DNA of 64,000 nt from CAXXXW01 sp963665555. Its GTDB lineage: Bacteria > Pseudomonadota > Alphaproteobacteria > Thalassobaculales > Thalassobaculaceae. The position numbers were made by a program, and so were the translations under genes. The stretch spans positions 124,001 to 188,000 of the forward strand of contig OY762308.1 in the NCBI GenBank assembly GCA_963665555.2, given 5' to 3'. A model generated the notes under the pieces. That model saw only the letters and a list, made by a program, of their open reading frames with translations, searched no databases and was not told where the DNA came from. The stretch's first letter is position 1. The number at the start of each line of letters is the position of its first letter. Shown piece after piece: positions 35,854 through 44,859 of this stretch.

Positions 35854-36051
35854 ATGAAGATTGCTAGGGCTCCCGCCGACGAGGACGACGACGCGCCGGG
35901 CGGTGGTGCCGACACGGACAACGCTTGGGGCGGCGATCCGGAGCGCCTGCGCGCGGTTCTGCTCAAGAGCGCGAAATCGCCGCTCGGAAAACCCATGGAC
36001 GAAGCCTATTTCGAAAACCTGCGAGGCGGCATCCGTCGGGACAGCCGGTAG
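35854..36051 (+). CDS. Small acidic protein, second copy
   Basis: 65 residues, paralogous to the gene at 35098: PADEDDDAPG, then ADTDNAWGGDPERLRAVLLK and a divergent tail PMDEAYFENLRGGIRRD. The low-GC gene stops 14 bp before this start, and the first bases after that stop already match the sequence before copy 1 (gctttcgatg). The conserved core and freely varying tail suggest selection on the protein. Function unknown. Confidence 0.58.
   Translation: MKIARAPADEDDDAPGGGADTDNAWGGDPERLRAVLLKSAKSPLGKPMDEAYFENLRGGIRRDSR
35908..35954 (+). repeat. 47-bp direct repeat, copy 2
   Basis: Second copy of the repeat at 35155-35201, 753 bp away. The two copies flank the low-GC HAD-like gene. Confidence 0.85.
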
Positions 36052-36142
36052 CGGCCCCCGCGCGGCCTTTCGAATAGGCGGTTGATCGGGCGGGCGGGGC
36101 GATGCAGGCTGGCGGCGCTCCAACGCGCGCGGGAGGCGCCGG

Positions 36143-37588
36143 ATGACCGACCTGCATTATCTCACCGCCGTCGAACTCGCGGCCCGCATCCGCCGGCGCG
36201 AGGTCGGCTGCCTGGAGGCGCTGGAGCATTTCCTCGCCCGGACCGCGCGGCACAACCCGGCGCTCAACGCCATTGTCGTGCTGCGCGAGGAGGAGGCGCG
36301 CGCCCGCGCCCGCGAGGCCGACGCGGCGCTGGCGCGGGGCGAGGCCTGGGGGCCGCTGCACGGCGTGCCGATGACGATCAAGGAGAGCTTCGACATCGCC
36401 GGAACGCCCTCCACCTGGGGCGTGCCGGAGCACGCGGACAACATCGCCGAGGCGGACGCGACCGCCGTGCGCCGCATGAAGAAGGCCGGCGCCGTCCTGT
36501 TCGGCAAGACGAATGTGCCCCTCATGCTCTCCGACTGGCAGAGCTTCAACGACATCTACGGCGCCACGAACAACCCGTGGGACCTCGCGCGCACGCCGGG
36601 CGGCTCCTCCGGCGGGTCGGCGGCGGCGCTGGCGGCGGGGATGACGGGGATCGAGGCGGGCAGCGACATCGGCGCCTCGATCCGCAACCCGGCGCATTAC
36701 TGCGGCGTGTTCGGCCACAAGCCGACCTACGGACTCCTGCCGATGACCGGCCACGCCCTGCCCGGCTCCGCTGCGCCGGCCGACATCTCCGCCATCGGCC
36801 CGCTGGCGCGCGGCGCCGGGGACCTGGAGGCCGCGACGCTGGCCATGGCCGGCCCGGAGGGCGCGGCCGGGGCCGTCGTCCCGCCGCCGGCGGCGAAGGC
36901 CGAACTCCGGGACTTCCGGGTCGCCGTCATGCTGGACTCGCCGGTCTGCGCGCAGGACGGGGAGTTGACGGACTGCCTGCAGGCGGCCGTCGATCGGCTC
37001 GCTGCCGCGGGCCTCCGGGTGGACGACAGGGCGCGTCCCGTGAAGGACCCGGCGCGCGCGCACCTCGTCTACCTGATGCTGCTGCGCGCCGCGACCGGGG
37101 CGCGCTTGGCGCCGGACGCGCTCGCCGAGCACCGGGCGCGGGCCGAGGCCGGCGATCCGGACGACACCGCCTACAAGGCGGTGGTGGACCGCGCGGTGAC
37201 GATGAGCCATCGCGACTGGCTCGCATGGAACGACGAGCGGGCGCTGCTGCGCCGCGAATGGGCGGCGTTCTTCGAGGAGTACGACCTGCTGCTGACCCCG
37301 GTGGCGGCGTCGGCCGCCTTCCCGCACGACCGCGAGGGCGACCGCGCGGACCGGACGATCCCGGTGAACGGCAAGCCGGAATCGACCCTCGACCAGCTGT
37401 TTTGGGCGGGGTTCCCGGGCGTCGTCTACCTGCCCGCGACGGCCGCGCCGGCCGGGTTCGCGCGTTCGGGCCTGCCGTGCGGGCTGCAGATTATCGGCCC
37501 GCGCCTCGCGGACCTCACGACGATCGGCTTCGCGCGGGCGATGGAGCGGGAGATCGGCGGCTTCGTTCCGCCGCCGGGCTACGACTGA
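36143..37588 (+). CDS. Amidase signature family hydrolase
   Basis: 481 residues. The Ser-cisSer-Lys triad is present: Lys80 in MTIKESF, Ser155 in TPGGSSGGSAAA and Ser179 in GSDIGASIRNPA, with the usual 24-residue spacing between the serines. It hydrolyses an amide bond of unknown type. A GatA role is unlikely because gatB and gatC are not nearby. It is followed after 57 bp by an enolase-superfamily gene, which suggests a shared catabolic purpose. Confidence 0.88.
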   Translation: MTDLHYLTAVELAARIRRREVGCLEALEHFLARTARHNPALNAIVVLREEEARARAREADAALARGEAWGPLHGVPMTIKESFDIAGTPSTWGVPEHADNIAEADATAVRRMKKAGAVLFGKTNVPLMLSDWQSFNDIYGATNNPWDLARTPGGSSGGSAAALAAGMTGIEAGSDIGASIRNPAHYCGVFGHKPTYGLLPMTGHALPGSAAPADISAIGPLARGAGDLEAATLAMAGPEGAAGAVVPPPAAKAELRDFRVAVMLDSPVCAQDGELTDCLQAAVDRLAAAGLRVDDRARPVKDPARAHLVYLMLLRAATGARLAPDALAEHRARAEAGDPDDTAYKAVVDRAVTMSHRDWLAWNDERALLRREWAAFFEEYDLLLTPVAASAAFPHDREGDRADRTIPVNGKPESTLDQLFWAGFPGVVYLPATAAPAGFARSGLPCGLQIIGPRLADLTTIGFARAMEREIGGFVPPPGYD

Positions 37589-37645
37589 CGGGGCGGCCGG
37601 CGGGCGCGCCCCGCCCGGCGGAAACGGAGACGGAGGGCGAGGACG

Positions 37646-38827
37646 ATGACGCGGATCGCGCGGGTCGAGGTGCACGAGTTCGGTTTCGACGCCCGCAACC
37701 TGGGACTTATCGCCGGCGCGAACAGCATCGGCGGCGTCGCGTTCGCGCGCGGCGCGTCGGCGCGGATCGGCAAATACGCGGTCGTCGTCGAGACCGAGGA
37801 CGGCTGCCGGGGCGAATACGTCACCCACTGGGTCGGCTCGGCGGCCGCCTGCGCGCAGACGAAAATGCTCGCCCCGCGCCTGGTCGGCCGCCACGCCGAG
37901 GAGCGCGAGGGCCTTTACGACGACCTGAAGCGCGAGCTGCGCCAGTTCGACCACATGGGCCACGGGCCGATCGACATCGCGCTGTGGGACTGGGCCGGCA
38001 AGAAGCTCGGCTGCTCCGTCGGCGTGCTGCTGGGCGGCTACCGCAAGCGGCTCCCGGCCTACGCCAGCACCTATCACGGCGATCGCAACGGCGGGCTGGA
38101 CTCCAAGGAGGCGTTCGCCGCCTTCGCCGAGGAGTGTTTCGGCCTCGGCTACCGCGCCTTCAAGATCCACGGCTGGAACGACGGGAACGCGCGCGAGGAG
38201 GCGGAGAACCTGCTGCATGTCGCCAAGGCCGTGGGCGACCGGATGACGCTGATGATCGACCCGGCCTGCGAGTTGCGCACCTTCGCGGACACGCTCTATG
38301 TGGGGCGCGCCTGCGACGACGCCGGCTATTTCTGGCTGGAGGACCCCTACCGGGATTCGGGCGTGTCGGCCTTCGGCCATCGCAAGCTGCGCGAGATGAT
38401 CCGCACCCCGATCCTCCAGACCGAGCATGTGCGCGGCTTCGAGCCGAAGGCGGACTTCCTGATCGCCGGCGGGACCGACTTCCTGCGCTCCGACCCGGAA
38501 TACGACATGGGCATCACCGGGGCGATGAAGATCGCCCATCTCGGCGAGGCGTTCGGGGTCGATGTCGAGGTGCACGCCTCCGGCCCGGCGCACCGGCATG
38601 TCATGGCGGCGATGCGGAACACGAACTTCTACGAGGTGGCGCTGGTCGGGCCGGACTGCCCGAACGCGATTCCGCCGGTCTACGCCTGCGGCTATTCGGA
38701 CCAGCTGGATTGCGTGGAGGCGGACGGCTGCGTGACGGTCCCCGACGGGCCGGGGCTGGGCGTGGTCTACGACTGGGACTTCATCGCCGCCAACCGGACC
38801 GCGCTCTCGATTTTCGGCGCGGACTGA
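37646..38827 (+). CDS. Mandelate racemase/muconate lactonizing enzyme family protein
   Basis: 393 residues of the enolase superfamily. The capping domain (1-130) is followed by a barrel with Lys173-x-His175 (FKIHGW) and metal ligands at Asp205 (MIDPACE), Glu232 (WLEDPY) and Glu260 (QTEHVRG). A candidate general base is His310 (VEVHASG). These enzymes abstract the alpha-proton of carboxylates; substrate unknown. Its 3' end overlaps a convergent gene by 61 bp. Confidence 0.87.
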   Translation: MTRIARVEVHEFGFDARNLGLIAGANSIGGVAFARGASARIGKYAVVVETEDGCRGEYVTHWVGSAAACAQTKMLAPRLVGRHAEEREGLYDDLKRELRQFDHMGHGPIDIALWDWAGKKLGCSVGVLLGGYRKRLPAYASTYHGDRNGGLDSKEAFAAFAEECFGLGYRAFKIHGWNDGNAREEAENLLHVAKAVGDRMTLMIDPACELRTFADTLYVGRACDDAGYFWLEDPYRDSGVSAFGHRKLREMIRTPILQTEHVRGFEPKADFLIAGGTDFLRSDPEYDMGITGAMKIAHLGEAFGVDVEVHASGPAHRHVMAAMRNTNFYEVALVGPDCPNAIPPVYACGYSDQLDCVEADGCVTVPDGPGLGVVYDWDFIAANRTALSIFGAD

Positions 38828-39321
38828 GCGGCGGCGAACGGCGAGGGAGCGCCGGGCGCCGCGCGGCCCGGCTCCGCCGCCCAGCCGGAGCCGCCGAGGG
38901 CGAAAACCCGCGGCTCCCGATCCGCGGTTCGGCGGTCGGGGCGGAAGCTCGCGGCCCGCGCGCCGGCGGGCTTCTCGCGCCAGACGAGGTCGCGAAGGCG
39001 GCGGTCGGCGCCCTCGGGGACCGGGCGGTTTCGCCCCGCCTTCGATTCCCACTCCTCCACCCGCCCCTCGCTTTCGCCGAGCGCCAGGTCGAGCTCCTCC
39101 TGCCCCATCCGCAGCCGGGAGCGCAGGAACCGGACCTCCTGCCCGCGAAGGCGGCGCGGATCGACAAGGATCTCCCGCGCGATGGCGTCGTGCAGTTCGT
39201 CGGGCTTGCGGAACGACACGCCGGGGCCGTGGGCCGTGTCGTGCATTCGGTATCCGTCGGCGAGCCACACCCAGTCCACGCCGCACACCGTGAACCGGAG
39301 GAACCCTTCCCTTATCTCCAT
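38767..39321 (-). CDS. HTH antitoxin (MqsA-like) of a DUF4258 toxin-antitoxin pair, with run-on tail
   Basis: 184 residues from an ATG preceded by ggaggg. CGVDWVWLADGYRMHDTAHG at the N-terminus and LRGQEVRFLRSRLRMGQEEL with ALGESEGRVEEWES (Xre-type helix-turn-helix, about 60-100) fit a known antitoxin/regulator family. The paired zinc cysteines of MqsA are absent. After about residue 125 a low-complexity tail runs on and overlaps the enolase-family gene by 61 bp. This suggests the original stop was lost. It overlaps the toxin gene by 10 bp. Confidence 0.75.
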   Translation of the reverse strand: MEIREGFLRFTVCGVDWVWLADGYRMHDTAHGPGVSFRKPDELHDAIAREILVDPRRLRGQEVRFLRSRLRMGQEELDLALGESEGRVEEWESKAGRNRPVPEGADRRLRDLVWREKPAGARAASFRPDRRTADREPRVFALGGSGWAAEPGRAAPGAPSPFAAAQSAPKIESAVRLAAMKSQS

Positions 39322-39662
39322 GTGTCCCTCCACTCCACCGTTACGAGATCGAGGCGTCCGCCGCGGCCGACAATAACCGCGACGACCTCGGCTTCCCGCC
39401 GCCCCGGCCCCGGTTTCGTCACGACGACCTTCCAGTCCCCTTCCGCCGTTCGTTCCGGTTGCGCGCCGACATGGCCCGTTCTCAGGATGTCCAGCACATC
39501 CTCGTAGAGGATCGAGCGCTCTTCCATCCGGTCCCAGGCGTGGCCGGTGAGGACGACCCGCTCCCGGTCGCGCGCGATTTCCCGGACTACCCGTTCGGCC
39601 TCGTCCGTCCGCAGGGCGTTCCACCGGATCGGGCGGCGGGGCGGCGCGTTTTCGTCCTCCAT
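39312..39662 (-). CDS. DUF4258 domain protein, probable toxin
   Basis: 116 residues from ATG 39662. VVLTGHAWDRMEERSILYED and VLDILRTGHV match DUF4258, a small family related to RelE/ParE-like RNases, followed by WKVVVTKPG and strands of the same fold. It precedes an HTH antitoxin in one operon, which is the usual DUF4258 arrangement. An upstream in-frame start would extend into the divergent promoter region and was not used. Confidence 0.8.
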   Translation of the reverse strand: MEDENAPPRRPIRWNALRTDEAERVVREIARDRERVVLTGHAWDRMEERSILYEDVLDILRTGHVGAQPERTAEGDWKVVVTKPGPGRREAEVVAVIVGRGGRLDLVTVEWRDTWR

Positions 39663-39670
39663 GGCGTCGA

Positions 39671-39699
39671 AAGCTAGGCGAATCCGGGCCGCTCGGCAA
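39671..39699 (-). promoter_or_regulatory. Predicted promoter of the DUF4258/HTH operon
   Basis: On the minus strand: TTGCCG, 17 bp, TAGCTT. The -10 box ends 8 nt before the toxin ATG, implying a nearly leaderless message. Confidence 0.5.
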
Positions 39700-39725
39700 C
39701 CCGGGCCGGAAACGGCGAAAAATCG

Positions 39726-39754
39726 CTTCCCTTGGCGCGCCCGACGGCTATATT
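39726..39754 (+). promoter_or_regulatory. Candidate promoter of the acyl-CoA synthetase/ABC cluster
   Basis: TATATT (39749-39754) is a strong -10. Seventeen bp upstream lies the weak -35 CTTCCC (39726-39731). It diverges from the toxin-antitoxin promoter. Confidence 0.4.
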
Positions 39755-39833
39755 CCGGCCCCGATCGCCGGAACCGGCGCGGCGCGGGCCGCGCCGGCCG
39801 GGCCATTTCGGGGCGGGAGGCCGGGGCGCCAGC

Positions 39834-41789
39834 ATGACGGACCTACAGCAAGCGTCGGCCGAGGCCGACACCTTCCCGAAACTCCTGGTCGAGAACGCCC
39901 GCAGGATCGGCGACCGGCCGGCCTACCGCCAGAAGAACCTGGGCATCTGGCAGACGCTGACCTGGCGCGAGGCGGCGGACGCGGCCCGCGAGATCGGCAT
40001 GGGCCTGGTCGCGCTGGGGCTGGAGCGCGGCGACAAGGTCGCCCTGGTCGGGCAGAACACCTCGCTGCTGTACATCTCCTTCGACGCGATCCAGTCGGTC
40101 GGCGGCATTCCGGTGCCGCTCTACGCCGATGGCGTGGCCGAGGAAATGTCCTATGTGCTCGACCACGCCGAGGCGCGCTTCGCGATCTGCCAGAACCAGG
40201 AGCAGATCGACAAGATCGAGAGCACCAGGGACCGCATCCCCTCGATCGAGGCGCTGGTCTACGAGGAGCCGAAGGGGATGCGCCGCTACGACCAGCCGCA
40301 CATCCGCTCCCTCGAGGACCTGCGCCGCCTCGGCCGCGAGCGCGAGGCCGAACAGCCCGGTTTCTTCCGCGAGCGCGTCGCCGAGGGCAAGGGCGACGAC
40401 CTCGCCATCATCGTCTACACCTCCGGCACGACCGGCAACCCGAAGGGCGTGATGCTGTCGCACGACGCGCTGCGCAACTCGGCCCGGCTCGCCTGCGACA
40501 TGGAGTCCCTGGGGCCGGGGGAGGACATCCTCGCCTACCTGCCGCTCGCCTGGGTGGGCGACCACTTCATCTCCCACTCCATGCAGTATGTCGCGGGCTT
40601 CACGGCGAACTGCCCGGAAAGCCCGGACACGCTGATCGCCGACCTGCGCGACATCGGGCCGACGCTGTTCATCGCCCCGCCGGCGATCTTCGAGAACTTC
40701 CTGACGCAGATCGGCATCCGCATCGGCGACGCGGCCAGGGTCAAGCGCTGGATGTACGACTACTTCATCGGCGTCGCCCGCCGGGTGGGGCCGCGCATCC
40801 TCGACGGCCGGGGCGTGGGCGTCGCGGACCGGCTGCTCTACGCGCTGGGCGAGCTTTGCGTGTACGGGCCGATCAAGAACAACCTCGGCTTCACCCGCAC
40901 GCGGATCGCCTACACCGGCGGCGCGCCGCTGGGCGAGGAGGTGTTCTCCTACTACCGCTCGATCGGCGTGAACCTGAAGCAGCTCTACGGCCAGACCGAG
41001 AGTTCGGCCTATGTCTGCCTGCAGCGCGACGGCGACGCCCGGCTCGACACGGTGGGGCCGCCCGCGCCGGATGTCGAGGTCAGGATCGCCGGCGGCGGCG
41101 AACTGCTCTACCGCAGCCCGGGCAACTTCCTCGGCTACTACAAGAACGAGGAGGCGACGCGCGAGACCCTCGACGCCGAGGGCTGGGTGCACACCGGCGA
41201 CGCGGCGATCGTCACCGACGACGGGCATGTGAAGATCGTCGACCGGGCCAAGGACGTGGGCGCGATGAGCGACGGCACCGTGTTCGCGCCGCAATACATC
41301 GAGAACAAGCTGAAGTTCTACCCGTTCATCCGCGAGGCGGTGGCGCACGGCGACGGCCGCGACTACGCCGCCGCCTTCATCAACATCGACCTCGAGGCGG
41401 TGGGCAACTTCGCCGAGCGCGAGGGGCTGGGCTATTCCGGCTACACCGACCTCGCGCAGCAGGACCAGGTGTACGACCTGATCCAGCGGAACATCGAGGA
41501 GGTCAACGCCGACCTCGCGCGGGACAGCGGCCTCGCCTCCACCCAGATCAAGCGCTTCCTGATCCTGCACAAGGAGCTCGACGCCGACGACGGGGAACTG
41601 ACCCGGACCCGCAAGCTGCGCCGCCGCATCATCGCCGACCGCTACGGCGAACTGATCGACGCGCTCTACTCGGAACGGGACCATGTGCGGGTGAACGCCC
41701 GCGTCACCTTCGAGGACGGCCGCGTCGGCGAGTTCAACGCCGACGTGAAAATCCGCGACGTGGCCACGGCCGCGCCGGGCCGGGCCTGA
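39834..41789 (+). CDS. AMP-dependent acyl-CoA synthetase (long-chain type)
   Basis: 651 residues. It activates a carboxylate to its CoA thioester through an acyl-AMP. The P-loop-like YTSGTTGNPKGVMLSH, the LYGQTESSAY motif (A5) and GWVHTGDAAIV (A7) are clear. KIVDRAKDVGAMSDGT replaces the common KD(x)I(x)xGGE; the catalytic Lys region near the C-terminus is LTRTRKLRR. It starts an operon with a complete Liv-type ABC transporter, so import and activation of the same acid is likely. The substrate could be fatty or aromatic. Confidence 0.9.
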   Translation: MTDLQQASAEADTFPKLLVENARRIGDRPAYRQKNLGIWQTLTWREAADAAREIGMGLVALGLERGDKVALVGQNTSLLYISFDAIQSVGGIPVPLYADGVAEEMSYVLDHAEARFAICQNQEQIDKIESTRDRIPSIEALVYEEPKGMRRYDQPHIRSLEDLRRLGREREAEQPGFFRERVAEGKGDDLAIIVYTSGTTGNPKGVMLSHDALRNSARLACDMESLGPGEDILAYLPLAWVGDHFISHSMQYVAGFTANCPESPDTLIADLRDIGPTLFIAPPAIFENFLTQIGIRIGDAARVKRWMYDYFIGVARRVGPRILDGRGVGVADRLLYALGELCVYGPIKNNLGFTRTRIAYTGGAPLGEEVFSYYRSIGVNLKQLYGQTESSAYVCLQRDGDARLDTVGPPAPDVEVRIAGGGELLYRSPGNFLGYYKNEEATRETLDAEGWVHTGDAAIVTDDGHVKIVDRAKDVGAMSDGTVFAPQYIENKLKFYPFIREAVAHGDGRDYAAAFINIDLEAVGNFAEREGLGYSGYTDLAQQDQVYDLIQRNIEEVNADLARDSGLASTQIKRFLILHKELDADDGELTRTRKLRRRIIADRYGELIDALYSERDHVRVNARVTFEDGRVGEFNADVKIRDVATAAPGRA

Positions 41790-41811
41790 CCGGGGCCGGG
41801 GGGAAGCGACC

Positions 41812-42621
<810 letters not shown>

Positions 42622-42713
42622 ACCGAGGGGCGCGGGCCCGCCGGCCCGGCCCCGGACCGGACCCCGCCCCGGCGGGCCTTCCGGCAAGAGACGACCCGGA
42701 AAGAGACGGCCGC

Positions 42714-43682
42714 ATGGAATTCGTGAACCTCGTCCTGATCGCCCCGATCGCCGACATGGCCGAGTACCCGTCCTTCTTCCTGGAGGTGGTGTTCGGCGGC
42801 CTGATGACGGGCGTCATGTACTCGCTGGTGGCGCTCGGCTTCGTGCTGATCTTCAAGGCGTCGGGCGTGTTCAACTTCGCCCAGGGCGTGTTCGCGCTGT
42901 TCGCGGCGCTGACGCTGGTCGGCCTGATGACCGGCACGATGCCGTTCACGCTCGACAAGATCCTGCCCCAGTTCCCGGCCTGGCTGGCGGTGATCGCGAC
43001 CTTCGCGGTGATGATCGGCCTCGCCGTCGCGGTGGAGCGGTTCGTGCTGCGCCCGCTGGTCAACCAGGACCAGATCATCATGTTCATGTCCACCATCGGG
43101 CTGGCCTTCGTGCTGGAGGGGCTGGGCGACACGATCTGGGGCAGCGAGGTCAAGGCGCTGGATGTCGGCATCCCGACCGGCGCCCTCTACCTCGGCGAAA
43201 TCCAGATCCAGGTGTTCGACCTCTGGGCCGCCGCCATCGCGGCCTTCCTGGTGGCGGTGCTGGCGGTGTTCTTCCAGTGGACGCGCACCGGCCGGGCGCT
43301 GCGCGCGGTGGCGGACGACCACCAGGCGGCGCTGTCCGTCGGCATCCCGCTCAAGAACATCTGGATCATCGTCTGGTCGGTGGCCGGGCTGGTGGCGCTG
43401 GTCGCCGGCATCATGTGGGGATCGAAATCCGGGGTGCAGTTCAGCCTGTCGCTGATCGCGCTGAAGGCGCTGCCGGTGCTGATCCTGGGCGGCTTCACCT
43501 CCGTGCCCGGCGCCATCGTGGGCGGCCTGATCATCGGCGTCGGCGAGAAGGTGGCGGAGGTCTACTGGGGGCCGCTGGTCAACGGCGCGATCGAGAACTG
43601 GTTCGCCTACGTCGTGGCGCTGGCGTTCCTGCTGTTCCGCCCGCAGGGCCTGTTCGGCGAAAAGATTATCGAGAGGGTCTGA
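42714..43682 (+). CDS. Liv-type ABC transporter permease, LivH-type
   Basis: 322 residues with about eight membrane helices. GVMYSLVALGFVLIFKASG and the GVFNFAQG segment are typical LivH motifs; the EAA-like region is ALSVGIPLKNIW. The ATG at 42714 is preceded by a purine-rich GGAAAGAGA. It overlaps no neighbour and is 6 bp before the second permease. Confidence 0.92.
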   Translation: MEFVNLVLIAPIADMAEYPSFFLEVVFGGLMTGVMYSLVALGFVLIFKASGVFNFAQGVFALFAALTLVGLMTGTMPFTLDKILPQFPAWLAVIATFAVMIGLAVAVERFVLRPLVNQDQIIMFMSTIGLAFVLEGLGDTIWGSEVKALDVGIPTGALYLGEIQIQVFDLWAAAIAAFLVAVLAVFFQWTRTGRALRAVADDHQAALSVGIPLKNIWIIVWSVAGLVALVAGIMWGSKSGVQFSLSLIALKALPVLILGGFTSVPGAIVGGLIIGVGEKVAEVYWGPLVNGAIENWFAYVVALAFLLFRPQGLFGEKIIERV

Positions 43683-43688
43683 CCCGCC

Positions 43689-44765
43689 ATGCTGTACCGC
43701 GAATCCGGCCAGTTCAAGGCCAGCTACGCCGCCGACCAGGCGATTTTCCCGATCCGCCAGGACCAGTGGGGGATCGCCGCCATCCTTGCCGTCGCGCTGG
43801 TGGGCATCCCGGTCCTGGGGACCGAGTACTTCTTCCAGGCGATCATGATCCCGGTGCTGATCTTCTCGCTGGCGGCGATCGGCCTCAACATCCTGACCGG
43901 CTATTGCGGCCAGCTGTCGCTCGGCACCGGGGGCTTCATGGCGGTCGGCGCGGTCGCCTGCTACAAGCTTTCGACCGGGTTCCCGGAGATGAACTTCGTC
44001 GTCATCCTGCTGCTGTCGGGGGTCATCACCGCCGGGGTGGGGCTGATCTTCGGCATTCCGTCGCTGCGCATCAAGGGGTTCTACCTGGCGGTGGCGACGC
44101 TGGCGGCGCAGTTCTTCCTGAGCTGGCTGTTCAACAAGGTGGCGTGGTTCCAGAACTACACGCCGTCCGGCACCATCACCATGCCGCCGCGCGACGTGCT
44201 CGGCGTCACGATCACGGGCGCGGGGGCGGACGCGATGCACCGCTACCTGTTCTGCCTGGTCTTCGTGATCGTGCTGGCGATGGCGGCGAAGAACCTGGTG
44301 CGCGGGCCGATCGGCCGGTCGTGGATGGCGATCCGCGACATGGACATCGCCGCCGAACTGATCGGCTTCCGGCCGTTCCAGACCAAGCTGCTGGCCTTTT
44401 CGGTCAGCTCCTTCTATGTCGGCGTGGCCGGCGCGATGGCGCTGTCGCTGTGGCTCGGCAGCGTGGAGACGGCGGAGGCGTTCGACATCAACGTGTCGTT
44501 CCAGGTGCTGTTCATGATCATCATCGGCGGGCTGGGCAGTATGCTGGGCTCGTTCCTCGGCGCCGCCTTCATCGTGGTGATGCCGATCGTGCTGACCAAC
44601 GTCATGGTGGCCGGACTCGGGCTGCAGGCCGTGACGGCCAAGCATTTCGAGTTTATGTTCTTCGGGGGGCTGATCATCTTCTTCCTGATCGTGGAGCCGC
44701 ACGGGATGGCGCGGCTCTGGCAGATCGTCAAGGAGAAGCTGAGAATGTGGCCCTTCCCGCACTGA
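43689..44765 (+). CDS. Liv-type ABC transporter permease, LivM-type
   Basis: 358 residues. LivM motifs: AIGLNILTGYCGQLSLGTGG and the cytoplasmic loop IGRSWMAIRDMDIAAELIGF, then IIIGGLGSMLGSFLGAAF. It forms the membrane pore with the LivH-type subunit. Confidence 0.92.
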   Translation: MLYRESGQFKASYAADQAIFPIRQDQWGIAAILAVALVGIPVLGTEYFFQAIMIPVLIFSLAAIGLNILTGYCGQLSLGTGGFMAVGAVACYKLSTGFPEMNFVVILLLSGVITAGVGLIFGIPSLRIKGFYLAVATLAAQFFLSWLFNKVAWFQNYTPSGTITMPPRDVLGVTITGAGADAMHRYLFCLVFVIVLAMAAKNLVRGPIGRSWMAIRDMDIAAELIGFRPFQTKLLAFSVSSFYVGVAGAMALSLWLGSVETAEAFDINVSFQVLFMIIIGGLGSMLGSFLGAAFIVVMPIVLTNVMVAGLGLQAVTAKHFEFMFFGGLIIFFLIVEPHGMARLWQIVKEKLRMWPFPH

Positions 44766-44859
44766 CGCGGGGGCGGCCGGAGCGTCCCGGAAGGGCGTTC
44801 GAGGGGTTCGCGGCGCCACGCCCGACGAAGGGCGCCGCGGCGCAACAAGGAGGAAGCGA

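Noticed and set aside
34000..36100. A complete insertion sequence or integrase near the low-GC gene
   Set aside because: No transposase or integrase motif and no terminal inverted repeats were found; only the 47-bp direct repeats are present.
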